DNA of 64,000 nucleotides from Mycolicibacterium sediminis (GCF_010731735.1 NZ_AP022588.1:4464001-4528000), one strand, 5' to 3'; shown: positions 53,101-60,900, numbered from the stretch's first letter. The notes: generated from the letters alone by a model not told the origin. Program-made: numbers and translations.

Positions 53101-53544
53101 GTCGCCGTCGGCGAGCACGAATCGGCTCGACGAGTCCGAGCGCGAGTCGCCGGTCAGCCACTTCAGCACGAGGCCGGTGACGGTGCGGCCGGCGGTGCTG
53201 GTGTAGGTCACCGCGACTGCGGACCAGGCCGTGCCGTCGCCGCGCAGGTACATGACCCGGCTGGTGCCACCGTCGCTGCGCTGCCCCCACGCGCCGCGGA
53301 CGTACTTGTCGACGGTGCGCCGGCCCGCGCTGGATCCGGCGGCGGTGTTGTCGCCGGAGGCGTTGAAGTTGCGCCGGTTGAACGGCAGGAAGCCCAGCGA
53401 GATCGCGTCCAGCAGTGAGGACTTGCCGCTGCCGGAGGCGCCCGCGATCAGTGCGCCGCCCCGGTCGAAGGGGATCGAGTGGTACCCGTCGAACACGCCC
53501 CAGTTGACGACCTGCAGCCGCGACAGGTGGAACTGCTCAGGCAT
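50152..53544 (-). CDS. jetC: JetC/MksB-type SMC ATPase of a Wadjet system
   Basis: 1130 residues. Walker A GASGSGKS at 35-42 and a C-terminal head with NSGGEQEKL (signature) and QLMLDEAFSKSD (Walker B) enclose two long coiled-coil arms with a hinge-like region in between. This is the JetC/MksB/EptC SMC-like subunit of Wadjet plasmid-defence complexes. ATG at 53544 is chosen because AGGAGGG lies 8 bases upstream; a GTG at 53553 has no room for a ribosome site. The ATG lies inside the end of the JetB gene. Confidence 0.9.
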   Translation of the reverse strand: MPEQFHLSRLQVVNWGVFDGYHSIPFDRGGALIAGASGSGKSSLLDAISLGFLPFNRRNFNASGDNTAAGSSAGRRTVDKYVRGAWGQRSDGGTSRVMYLRGDGTAWSAVAVTYTSTAGRTVTGLVLKWLTGDSRSDSSSRFVLADGDRDIEDVCNRWAAGRFDASVFKVPGERSDGKDSEWRFSTRVESQYLAQLYATIGIRASDAAQQLLGKAKSLKSVGGLEQFVREFMLDEPGSLARLPEALKQIDPLVDARELLAVAQRKRKILGDIEAIQQRYALESSDLGIIDLVDQPMVRAYTDHVRLARCPAQIVGLDATIDQLGNEYEDVTRQLNLAKAEGDSLNAQISGSSASIGPLQSQVAGAEAQAEEVSRRRAVYDAMLAAQDLDVPETADDFWNLREDLGGRITELTAKLDRGREASTDAEYTQKVARIARDDAAKELRRVEHVGSALPESAIAMRELVCDSVGLDARELPYVAELMDLRPEHGRWRMAVEKVLRNVGLRLLVPDRHYAAVLRFVNETDMRGRLQVHHVRERLLGAEPAEADPNTLAGKLFVVDATHVCAAEAADVVAAAGDHVCVETPDLFPRFRRAVTDTGLYKDSDRLAVKDDRRALRQSDYIYQGDVAAKIDALTVDLAVAEETYQAARRAADDIAARRQQMRDRATACKAICEQFPQWNQIDTDTADGHAERLREQYELLLADHPDIEALNARADACWDEIQALMTRRGAIQTRRDDLDGRRTRLLELQERLAPAFVSEPLTELLDRYAGDVPVTLELLNPEPHREAVFTALRRERDQLRESRRRSYDELARILNTFDTAFPDAVPNDSDVFDERVHDYVAVCRHIDERELPEAYERMMRLVTEQAPDAILTLHRIAEQEARRISDQIDRVNTGLGSVEFNRGTRLTLRATGRSLTAVSELTEVVRAISRRIAEVGLGDKQAILDQYADILRLRNRLASNAPEDRAWTRDALDVRNRFTFDCAEWDVASGELIRTHSNAGDNSGGEQEKLMAFCLAGALSFNLAAPGSSDNRPVFAQLMLDEAFSKSDPQFAQQALQAFRKFGFQLVIVATVQNATTIQPYIDGVVMVSKREATGRDARPVATVATKTISDFAALRKGLGAPVERVPAGV

Positions 53545-54289
53545 CGAGGTCACCCTCCTGCTCGGTGGCGACGACGGCGACGGCGGGGGCGGCGGCGACG
53601 GCCGGGGCGGCGGCCGCGCCGCCCATCAGCGCCTCGAACTGCTGCTGCAGTTCGGTGATGACAGACGCGGTCATGACGGCGGTGATCACCGGGCTGACGG
53701 TGTAGCTGTCCTCGTCGTCGCCGCTGCGCTTGAGGATCTCCAGCGCGGCGAGGCGGGCGATCGCGCCGTCGATGCGTGCGGTGAAGGTGACGGCGTCGCG
53801 GTCGACCTCGTTGAGCACGCCGGAGAACAGTCCGTGCACCTCCTCCCGGCTGATGAGCACGGTCTGATCACCCGACGCGCGCATCATCTGGGCGAGGTGC
53901 AGGGCGAGGATCGAGTCGTAGGTGCCGAGCGGTTCACGACGCAGGAGCTTGACGCCGCGTGCGGATTCGTAGCGGGCCTGTTCGACGAAGGCGACGTCCA
54001 CCCCGTCGACGATGCGGAGCTGCAGGTCGAGTTCGGAGAGCCGCACGCTGAGCGGCGCGCGGTACTCCAGCACCCAGCTGTACAAATCGCGCTCGGCGTC
54101 GGCGCTGATGAACCGCCGGGTGAGCAGGTGCTGCAGCGCCCAGCACGCGCGGTCGGGCAGTTCGCTGACGTCACCGTCGAAGCGGGGCCGGCGCTGCTGT
54201 GGTGCCCGCGCGGTCTGGTCGACCTGGGGCAGCGCGGAGAACGCGGAGATGTCCTGGTCGGAGATGGGTGCGTCGATCTGACGTGTCAC
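53537..54289 (-). CDS. jetB: JetB/MksE-type subunit (DUF4194)
   Basis: 250 residues. A winged-helix type protein with ACWALQHLLTRRFISADAERDLYSWVL and MMRASGDQTVLISREEV, features of DUF4194 proteins that act as the KITE-type subunit of Jet/Mks SMC complexes. The C-terminal tail is Ala/Pro-rich. Its GTG overlaps the JetA stop (GTGA) and its stop overlaps the JetC start, so all three are strongly coupled. Confidence 0.87.
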   Translation of the reverse strand: MTRQIDAPISDQDISAFSALPQVDQTARAPQQRRPRFDGDVSELPDRACWALQHLLTRRFISADAERDLYSWVLEYRAPLSVRLSELDLQLRIVDGVDVAFVEQARYESARGVKLLRREPLGTYDSILALHLAQMMRASGDQTVLISREEVHGLFSGVLNEVDRDAVTFTARIDGAIARLAALEILKRSGDDEDSYTVSPVITAVMTASVITELQQQFEALMGGAAAAPAVAAAPAVAVVATEQEGDLDA

Positions 54290-55776
54290 GGTGCGGCTTC
54301 CGGCTCGAGGGACGTGAATTCGGTCGAGATGGGTTCGGTGAAGAGGAGCCGGGGGACCTCCATCACCCGGTCGCGGCCATCGAGCGACCGGAAGCGGACG
54401 GTGTCCGACCCGGATGCCCGGTCGAGGTGCGGCTGCGCCAGCGCCCAGGACCACAGCACGATCACGTGTCCGAGGTAGGCGGACTGCCCGGCGTCGTCGA
54501 GCAGGGTCACCGCGTCGGGCAGCGACACCGGGCCGTCCACGATCGCGCGGTTGATCATCTCCGACATCGCCGGTGCGTCGACCTGCGTGGTGAGCGCGGC
54601 GAAGCCGCTGAGGTCCACCTCGTCGCGGGAGGCGATGGCGGGTCGCGGATTCGACAGATCCCCGATCCGGAACCCCAGCGCACCGACTGAGCTGATCGCG
54701 TGGCGCGCGAGCGGGAGTTCGACGTCGAGGCGCGAGTCGACGAACGAGGTCTTGAGCAGCGCCCGCGCCGCGCCGATCGCATCGTTGAGCTGGCGGGCGA
54801 CGCCCCTGCTCTGCTCGAGGGTGCCGAACGCGGTGAAGCGCTTGACCCGCTGGGCGCACCGCTGCTGGATGCGTTCGACCTCGTCGATCTGGTGACCGAC
54901 CAGCTCGAAGAAACCCGCCATCACCGTGCGCAGCGCCGGGTCCAGCGCGGGGAGCGCGTCGGCCACGGCTGCCACGTCGGCCTCGAACTCGGCGCGTTGA
55001 TCGGGATCGTTGATCATCCGCAGGAAGGCGCGGTGCGAATCGCGACCCTGCGAGTCCCACGCCGCCTCGTAGTCGGCGTACATCCGACGCTGCCGGTCGC
55101 GGTACTCGACGTTGGTGTCGATGGGTTCGTCGAGGGCCGCGGTGGCCTGCTCGATCATGGTCCCGTACTGCCCGATGTCGGTTATCAGCCGTTCCATCTG
55201 CAGGGCGATCGCACGCGCCTCGTCGTAGGCGTCGGTCACGTCGACCTCGGGTCGGCTCGCGCCGGCGTCGAGCTGGTCGAGTTCGGCGCGCAGGGCGTCG
55301 ATCTGTGCCTCGATGCCGGCGCGGACGCGGTCCGGGTCGTCGGCGACACGGATGGCCACCTGCTTGAGCCGCGACGCGATCCCGTGGATGGAACCGCCGG
55401 TGGCGATGGTGTCCTGACGGCGCATTCCGCGCAGGAAGTCCAGGGCGCGGCGAGCGTCCTGCGTGAGGTAGCAGACGTTGCGTTCGACGCCGGTGCGTCG
55501 GTCGGCGACGCGGTGCAGCCAGCCCTGGCTGGACCACGACTTGATCAGCGCGAGACCGGTCTGCCCGTCGGGGTGTCCGAGGTCGGTGAGGTCGCGCTCG
55601 AGGTGCACCACGAGTTCCGTCTCGGGCACCACGCCCGCCCCGAGGTGGCGGTCCATCAGCGTGGCGAACAGGCCCAGGTTGAGCGTCGAGAGCAGGCGGA
55701 CCGCCGGCGAGGCCTGCAGGTCACGGTTCGCCTCGAGCAATGGCGCAGCCGACATCGTCAGGTCGTCGTCAGCCAC
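54286..55776 (-). CDS. jetA: JetA/MksF-type kleisin subunit (DUF3375)
   Basis: 496 residues of the DUF3375 family: LEANRDLQASPAVRLLSTLNLGLFATLM at the start, a long helical middle (160-350) and a C-terminal winged-helix-like part. In Jet/Mks complexes it is the kleisin that links the SMC heads. The GTG at 55776 has GGGAG just upstream; ATG at 55755 is an alternative start. No gene resembling the JetD/MksG nuclease lies upstream or downstream. Confidence 0.88.
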   Translation of the reverse strand: MADDDLTMSAAPLLEANRDLQASPAVRLLSTLNLGLFATLMDRHLGAGVVPETELVVHLERDLTDLGHPDGQTGLALIKSWSSQGWLHRVADRRTGVERNVCYLTQDARRALDFLRGMRRQDTIATGGSIHGIASRLKQVAIRVADDPDRVRAGIEAQIDALRAELDQLDAGASRPEVDVTDAYDEARAIALQMERLITDIGQYGTMIEQATAALDEPIDTNVEYRDRQRRMYADYEAAWDSQGRDSHRAFLRMINDPDQRAEFEADVAAVADALPALDPALRTVMAGFFELVGHQIDEVERIQQRCAQRVKRFTAFGTLEQSRGVARQLNDAIGAARALLKTSFVDSRLDVELPLARHAISSVGALGFRIGDLSNPRPAIASRDEVDLSGFAALTTQVDAPAMSEMINRAIVDGPVSLPDAVTLLDDAGQSAYLGHVIVLWSWALAQPHLDRASGSDTVRFRSLDGRDRVMEVPRLLFTEPISTEFTSLEPEAAP

Positions 55777-55907
55777 GTATCTCCCGTCCCTCGTAGAACA
55801 CCGGACCGCCCACCCTAATCAGGACGCGGGCATCACCCGAACCGACACCCTGGGGCGGTGCCACTGTGTCGGATGTGACGACGATGGAGTGCGTCGGGGC
55901 CCAGGAA

Positions 55908-56285
55908 TCACCCCTGACCTGCGCGCCACCTGTCGAGAACACGGCGATCACGCTTGGTGGGCCTGCCCGCTCCGCGGTCCCGGAGCGCGACGGGGACGGC
56001 GACGACGGGCGGGAGCGCGGGGGTGCGGTCGAGGTAGCACGTGACCGCATCGGCGGCACCGACCCGCTTCTGGATCACCCGCGTCACCTCGACGATTCGC
56101 GTCCGGTCCCCGATCACGGCGCGCACCTCGTCGCCGGGCGCCACCGTGCTCGCCGGTTTCGCCGGGCGGTCGTTGATCCGCACGTGCCCGCCGCGGCACG
56201 CCGCGGCGGCGTCGGGGCGGGTCTTCGTCAGCCGCACGGCCCACAACCATCGATCGATGCGGGTCGACTCCATGTGTTCCATCAT
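55908..56285 (-). CDS. S4-domain RNA-binding protein (Hsp15-like)
   Basis: 125 residues. An S4 domain RIDRWLWAVRLTKTRPDAAAACRGGHVRIN (split across 7-36) is followed by a small beta part and a basic tail. Hsp15 rescues stalled 50S subunits; actinobacterial relatives are less studied. Three in-frame ATGs occur at 56285, 56282 and 56273; none has a strong ribosome site. Confidence 0.88.
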   Translation of the reverse strand: MMEHMESTRIDRWLWAVRLTKTRPDAAAACRGGHVRINDRPAKPASTVAPGDEVRAVIGDRTRIVEVTRVIQKRVGAADAVTCYLDRTPALPPVVAVPVALRDRGAGRPTKRDRRVLDRWRAGQG

Positions 56286-56289
56286 CGCC

Positions 56290-57099
56290 CTATCGCGGTG
56301 GTTCCTGGGGGCCCGGTTGACAGTGCGGACACCACCAGGTGCGACGCCGTTCGGGATCACCGGGGATCTCGGCGACGACGCGCACGGTGGTGCCGCACCG
56401 CAGGCATGGCCGTCCGGCGCGACCCGTCACCCAGTGCTGCTCGCCCTTGCGTCGCACGCCCGTGGTCACCTGCATCGCGCCGGGCACGGTGGCGGAGTGC
56501 CGCAGCGCGCGGGCGCCGAGGGTCAGCACGGCGGGCACGTCGACGTCGCACACCGGGGTCCACGGGCTGTGGCCGCGCAGGTAGCACAATTCGTTGGCCC
56601 AGAGGTTGCCGAAACCCGCCACGCACCGCTGGTCGAGCAGCGCGGCGACGAGGGGGCGACCGGGATCGGACCCGACCCGCGCGGCGGCCTCACCGGCGTC
56701 CCAGTCGTCGCGCAGCGGGTCGGGGCCGAGGTGGCCCACGGCGAGCGCCTCGTCCCGCGTCTCGAGCAGTTCGACGAGGGGCAGGTTCACGCCGTACGCG
56801 GCGGGGCCGTCGGTGCGCAGGACGACCCGCACGTCGGGCATGACGGTCGGCGGCAGGCCGCGTCCGGTCTGCGAGACCGTCCAGGAGCCCGACATCTTGA
56901 GGTGGGTGTGCAGCGTCAGGTCGTCGGAGAACCGCGTCAGCAGGTGCTTGCCGTGGGTGACGTGGGCCAGGACGGTGCGTCCTGCCAGGTCGGCCGTGGC
57001 GTGGGCGGGCACGCGCAGTTCGCCGCGGGTCAGGACGCGACCGTCGAGCGCCGCCCTCAGTCGGCGGGCCAACGCGAATACGGTGTCACCCTCGGGCAC
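56290..57099 (-). CDS. nei: Fpg/Nei-family DNA glycosylase (endonuclease VIII-like)
   Basis: 269 residues. Fpg/Nei enzymes need proline as residue 2, exposed after removal of the initiator Met; the GTG at 57099 gives VPEGDTVF, so it must be the true start even though an ATG lies three codons earlier. The helix-two-turn-helix segment QRCVAGFGNLWANELCY and a C-terminal zinc finger (CLRCG and CPHC) are intact. It removes oxidised bases and cleaves the strand. Confidence 0.9.
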   Translation of the reverse strand: MPEGDTVFALARRLRAALDGRVLTRGELRVPAHATADLAGRTVLAHVTHGKHLLTRFSDDLTLHTHLKMSGSWTVSQTGRGLPPTVMPDVRVVLRTDGPAAYGVNLPLVELLETRDEALAVGHLGPDPLRDDWDAGEAAARVGSDPGRPLVAALLDQRCVAGFGNLWANELCYLRGHSPWTPVCDVDVPAVLTLGARALRHSATVPGAMQVTTGVRRKGEQHWVTGRAGRPCLRCGTTVRVVAEIPGDPERRRTWWCPHCQPGPQEPPR

Positions 57100-57202
57100 G
57101 TCCTCCATGGTCCATGCTCGTCGGACATCGGCGCAGCGATGACTTCGGGCGCCCCCCGGAGTCGGCACGGTGGAGAACGTCGTCGACTCGAGGAGCGAGA
57201 AC

Positions 57203-57493
57203 GTGGTCATCGTGGCGGGGTACCTGATCGTCGAATCCACCGAACGCGCCGCCTACCTCGAGGGGTGCGCGGACGTGGTCGTGCAGGCGCGCGGCGCCGC
57301 GGGCTGCCTGGACTTCGCGATCTGCGGTGATCTCCTCGATCCCGGTCGCGTCAACGTCTTCGAGCGGTGGGAGTCCCGGGCTGCGGTCGAGGCCTTTCGC
57401 GGCAGCGGACCCAGCGACGAGCAGGGTGCGGCTCTGCTGTCGGGCTCGGTGGCCGAATACGACGTCACCGACGAGCGCCGGCTGTTCGGGTAG
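57203..57493 (+). CDS. ABM-type (antibiotic biosynthesis monooxygenase fold) protein
   Basis: 96 residues beginning VVIVAGYLIVES. The ferredoxin-like ABM pattern is seen in YLIVESTERAAYLEG...CLDFAI and RVNVFERWESRAAVEAF. Family members are cofactor-free monooxygenases or haem-degrading enzymes; function here unknown. GTG at 57203 is chosen because GAGGAG lies 7 bases upstream. Confidence 0.8.
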   Translation: MVIVAGYLIVESTERAAYLEGCADVVVQARGAAGCLDFAICGDLLDPGRVNVFERWESRAAVEAFRGSGPSDEQGAALLSGSVAEYDVTDERRLFG

Positions 57494-57499
57494 TCGTGA

Positions 57500-57772
57500 T
57501 CAGCGCGGGGCGCCGGTCCGCTCCCGGTGCTTGCACCCGGGCCAGCAGCACGGCCTGCGCTTGCCCTCCTCGAGTTCCTCCTGCGTCCGGCGGATGCGCC
57601 GCTGCCGGGTCTTCTCCTGCTTGGCGTCCTCGACCCAGCAGATGAACTCGTTGCGGGCCAGGGGCGTGATGTCGTGCCAAGCCGACAGCGCAACACCGTT
57701 GCCGCTCAACGCCTCCCGCAAATCCTCGGGCAACTCATGCACGACGCCGCCGGGTACGGTCTCGGTGCTCAC
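57500..57772 (-). CDS. YdeI/OmdA-family small protein
   Basis: 90 residues. The segment LREALSGNGVALSAWHDITPLARNEFICWVEDAK matches the C-terminal YdeI/OmdA (bacteriocin-protection) region, and the tail has RPCCWPGCKHRE with three cysteines and a His that could bind metal. The N-terminal YdeI domain is absent. GTG at 57772 is the start; it converges on the ABM gene, 6 bases between stops. Confidence 0.8.
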   Translation of the reverse strand: MSTETVPGGVVHELPEDLREALSGNGVALSAWHDITPLARNEFICWVEDAKQEKTRQRRIRRTQEELEEGKRRPCCWPGCKHRERTGAPR

Positions 57773-57812
57773 CCGGCGAGGATAACGCCTCCGGCCAGGC
57801 GACGGGGAGGGC

Positions 57813-58094
57813 TCAGCCGCCGTTCGTGACCGGGTTCGACGACAGGGTCAGGAATTGGCCGTTGATCCAGACGCCCCAGCGACCGCCCCACCCGGAGTAC
57901 CAGACCACGGGATGACCGTCGAAGAACTCGTTGGGCTTGGGCGGCGCCCAGTCGGGCGGCACCTCACCCTGCATCGGCGGAGGTGGCGGTGGGGGCGGCT
58001 CGGCGATGGCCGATGCGGCTCCGAAACCCAGGGTCGCGGCGGCGAATATGCCGGCGGCGGCCACCGAGGTCAGTGCGGTCTTGATCGAGGTCAT
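57813..58094 (-). CDS. Small secreted proline-rich protein
   Basis: 93 residues. Signal peptide (about 1-30, ending SAIA), then a run of eight prolines and an aromatic-rich tail (VVWYSGWGGRWGVWINGQF) typical of small mycobacterial exported proteins. GGGAG lies 7 bases before ATG 58094. No known domain. Confidence 0.75.
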   Translation of the reverse strand: MTSIKTALTSVAAAGIFAAATLGFGAASAIAEPPPPPPPPMQGEVPPDWAPPKPNEFFDGHPVVWYSGWGGRWGVWINGQFLTLSSNPVTNGG

Positions 58095-58140
58095 GAACGA
58101 ACTCCCACGTCGGGTTCCGGGATACTTAGTAGGCATAACC

Positions 58141-59592
58141 TTACGTGACCGCCGCACTCGGCGGCGACGTGCGTGCGAAGTCGGCGGGCCGGAACTTGCC
58201 ATCGGCGAGCTTGCCCTCGATCTCCTCGAGGCTGCGGCCGGTGAGGTCGGGCATGCGGAAGTACACGAATATCCAGGCGGCGACGTTGAAGGCCGCGTAC
58301 AGCCACATCGACGGTCCTACTCCGATCGCAGTGATCAGCGAGAGCAGGGTCAGGGTGATGAACAGGTTCGTCGCCCACAGCGTCGCCGATTGCACCGCCG
58401 TGCCGGCCGGCCGCACGGCCAGCGGGTAGGTCTCCGACCCGGTGAGCCAGCCCATCAGCTGCAGACCGCCCGCGTTGAACAGCATGAACACGACGAGGCA
58501 GGCGATGACGTACGGCATGGATTCGCGGCCGCTGTTGCCGGTGACGAAGAGCAGACCGAGGACGAACAGGCTGACCGCGGCGCCCGGGATCATGATCAGC
58601 GTCAGGCGGCGCCGGCCCACCCTGTCGATGATCGACAGTCCGACGAGCTGGGCGACGAGGTACGCGACGCCGAGCGCCACCGAGACCTGGAGGGCGACGG
58701 AGGTGTCGAAACCGTTGTCGGTCAATATGGTTGGCGAATAGTAGATGATCATCTCGATGCCGCTGAGCTGAGTGAAGATCGCGATGCCGCAGCCGAGGAT
58801 CAGTGCGGGGCGCACCCACGCCTCCCGCAGACCGGACCAGCCGCGAGTCGACGACGTGCGCTCGACGCGTGCCAACTCCGCGGTCTCGTCCAGCTCCCGG
58901 TCCACGTCGTAGCCCGATGGGCGTACCCGTTCCAGCACGCTGCGGGCGTCGTCCCGGTCGCCGTACTTGACGAGCCAACGCGGGCTCTCCGGCAGTCGGA
59001 GCAACAGCACCAGCATGATCGCGGCGGGCACGGCCGCGGCGCCGATCGACCACCGCCACGGGATCACCTCGCTGGCGCCGACGATGGTCGCGATGACGAT
59101 GCCCACGCCGATCGCGATCTGGAAGCAGAGCACCAGCCGACCGCGGTACTTGGGCGGCGCGAGTTCCGCGACGTACATCGGTGCCGTCTGCGTCGCGCCA
59201 CCGACCGCGAAGCCGAGCACCAGCCGCCCGAGGGACAGGAGCACCGGGTTGGGTGCGAGCGCGCACCACAGTGCACCGACCACGAAGACCACCGCCAGCA
59301 GGATCAGCGTCCCCTTGCGGCCACGCCGGTCGGACAGGTAGCTGCACACGAGGGCCCCGATGACGGCGCCGAGCAGGATGCTGCCCGCGATGACCTGCTT
59401 CCAGGCCTCGGCGATGCCGAAGTCCTCGGTGATCTGCAGGAGGGCACCGGAGATGATGCCGGTGTCGTAGCCGTAGAGCAGGCCCGAGGTGGCCGACACG
59501 AGCGCGACGATCACGGCGGCGCCGGTGAGTTGGCCGGGGGCGTCCTCGTGGTCGTCGACGGGTTCCGACGGCCGACTCTCGGACTGTGTCAT
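58141..59592 (-). CDS. Sugar-porter MFS transporter
   Basis: 483 residues, twelve helices. Sugar-porter signatures include GYDTGIISGAL in helix 1, DRRGRKGTL between helices 2 and 3, RLVLGFAVGGAT, PESPRWL, IDRVGRRRLT and GSETYPLAVRPAG. Probable substrate is a monosaccharide or polyol taken up with protons. ATG at 59592. A TAA stop overlaps an AT-rich, palindrome-like stretch next to the secreted-protein gene. Confidence 0.92.
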   Translation of the reverse strand: MTQSESRPSEPVDDHEDAPGQLTGAAVIVALVSATSGLLYGYDTGIISGALLQITEDFGIAEAWKQVIAGSILLGAVIGALVCSYLSDRRGRKGTLILLAVVFVVGALWCALAPNPVLLSLGRLVLGFAVGGATQTAPMYVAELAPPKYRGRLVLCFQIAIGVGIVIATIVGASEVIPWRWSIGAAAVPAAIMLVLLLRLPESPRWLVKYGDRDDARSVLERVRPSGYDVDRELDETAELARVERTSSTRGWSGLREAWVRPALILGCGIAIFTQLSGIEMIIYYSPTILTDNGFDTSVALQVSVALGVAYLVAQLVGLSIIDRVGRRRLTLIMIPGAAVSLFVLGLLFVTGNSGRESMPYVIACLVVFMLFNAGGLQLMGWLTGSETYPLAVRPAGTAVQSATLWATNLFITLTLLSLITAIGVGPSMWLYAAFNVAAWIFVYFRMPDLTGRSLEEIEGKLADGKFRPADFARTSPPSAAVT

Positions 59593-59673
59593 TGCAGGCC
59601 TTCCCACGTACGACGACGTCACGGACGCGCGCCGATTACCCGCCCGTGGCGCGCGGCAATCCAGGCGGACGCC

Positions 59674-60249
59674 TCAGGGCCACCGGTCCCGCAGCGGTGC
59701 AGGCGCCCAGTCCGGCCAGGTCGGTGAGCCGACGACCATTCCTGCGGTCAGCTGGGCCACGATGAGCGGGCCGCTGCGCCGGGAGTTGTCGTAGACGGTC
59801 GCGGTGTCGGCCATGGCCGACGCGGCGGCGACCAGCGTCGCGAGCCGTCGGTGTCGCTGCCGGACCTTCTCCTCGGGAACGTCGTGGCCGCCGTGCAGGA
59901 CCCGGCGTCGGACGCGTTCGACGGCGAGGTCCTCGGGGATGAGGACGACGTGCAGTGCGACGGTGCAGCCGGACGCCTGGGCGGTGCGCACCAGCTCGAG
60001 CTTCGAGGGGTGGGAGAAGACGGTCTCGGCGATGAACGGCGTGCCCAGTTCGATCAGCTTGGCACGGGTCTGCGCGGCGACCCGCGCCGCGTCGTACGCG
60101 TGCGCCATGGGGTCGGCGGGCCACCGCTGCCGCGCGATCTCGTCGGCGTTGACGAAGACGCTGCGGGGGAGCAGGGGAGCGAGCGTCAGCGCGACGAACG
60201 TCGACTTGCCCGCACCGTTGGGGCCGACGACGAGGTCGAGCCGCGTCAC
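59674..60249 (-). CDS. Zeta-toxin-family ATPase/kinase
   Basis: 191 residues. P-loop GPNGAGKST at 9-17, then VNADEIARQRWP (typical zeta substrate-binding Asp-Glu), AETVFSHPSK and a late YDNSRR. Zeta-type toxins phosphorylate cell-wall precursors such as UDP-N-acetylglucosamine or other targets. It lies 34 bases downstream of a ParD-like antitoxin gene on the same strand. GTG at 60249 is used. Confidence 0.83.
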   Translation of the reverse strand: MTRLDLVVGPNGAGKSTFVALTLAPLLPRSVFVNADEIARQRWPADPMAHAYDAARVAAQTRAKLIELGTPFIAETVFSHPSKLELVRTAQASGCTVALHVVLIPEDLAVERVRRRVLHGGHDVPEEKVRQRHRRLATLVAAASAMADTATVYDNSRRSGPLIVAQLTAGMVVGSPTWPDWAPAPLRDRWP

Positions 60250-60283
60250 GGCGGAAACACGGCGTCGGTGGTGTCGGCGGCGC

Positions 60284-60673
60284 TCACGCGCCGGTGTCGA
60301 CCACCGACGAGCTGCCGTCGGGCCAGTACTCGACGATCCGTCCGTCGTCGTCGAGCGCAACCATGGTGATGCCCCTGGCGGCGAGGACGTCGCCGTAGTT
60401 CGTCGTCGCGAGACGCTCCTCGATCGCAGCGGTGATCTCCGCACCGAACACGATGCCCTCGTCGTCGTCCAGCGCCGTCAGTTTGAGGGTGCCGGCGAGT
60501 GCCGCCTCGACGCGGCGCCGCGAGGCGGTCTGGTGACTGGACACGGCACGACCCACGCGTGCCCAGTGGTCGAGCTGCTGCTTGGCCGAGCGGCTCTGTC
60601 GCGCACCCTCCACCGTGGCGCTTTCGACGAGGTCCGCGGCGACCCGGGTGACGCGATCGGTCGGACTGGACAC
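60284..60673 (-). CDS. ParD-like antitoxin
   Basis: 129 residues. An N-terminal ribbon-helix-helix-like part (DRVTRVAADLVESATVEGARQSRSAKQQLDHWARVGR) matches ParD-like type II antitoxins; the C-terminal part has VFGAEITAAIEERL and a closing LDDDGRIVEYWPDG strand. AAGGAGG lies 7 bases before the GTG at 60673. It probably binds the two palindromes upstream and neutralises the zeta-family protein. Confidence 0.83.
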   Translation of the reverse strand: MSSPTDRVTRVAADLVESATVEGARQSRSAKQQLDHWARVGRAVSSHQTASRRRVEAALAGTLKLTALDDDEGIVFGAEITAAIEERLATTNYGDVLAARGITMVALDDDGRIVEYWPDGSSSVVDTGA

Positions 60674-60687
60674 GATCCACCTCCTTC

Positions 60688-60722
60688 GTAGCACTCTGCT
60701 ACACGTTGTAGCACTACGCTAC
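60688..60722 (-). promoter_or_regulatory. Twin palindromic operator of the toxin-antitoxin operon
   Basis: Two 15-base inverted repeats, GTAGCACTCTGCTAC (60688-60702) and GTAGCACTACGCTAC (60708-60722), are separated by five bases, so their centres are exactly 20 bases (two helix turns) apart. They lie 15-50 bases upstream of the antitoxin start, where a ribbon-helix-helix antitoxin would bind to repress its own operon. Confidence 0.75.
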
Positions 60723-60747
60723 ACCCGGCGTCGGGCATGATGGCGGG

Positions 60748-60882
60748 ATGCCGAAGGACGCCGAGGTGAAGACGTGCATCACGTGCGGGCGTCCGTTCGC
60801 GAACCGGAAGAAGTGGCGTTCACGGGGACAGTGGGACCAGGTCGTCTACTGCTCGACCCGGTGCCGCAACACGGCGAAGTAG
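60748..60882 (+). CDS. DUF2256 micro-protein
   Basis: 44 residues, MPKDAEVKTCITCGRPF... CSTRCRN. The pattern CxxCGRPF, RKKW, WDQVVYCSTRC is that of DUF2256, a very short zinc-binding family. Four cysteines in two pairs are present. It is divergent from the antitoxin, with its ATG 26 bases from the operator, so the operator could affect it too. Confidence 0.87.
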   Translation: MPKDAEVKTCITCGRPFANRKKWRSRGQWDQVVYCSTRCRNTAK

Positions 60883-60900
60883 GTCGGCGAGCCCCGCGGG

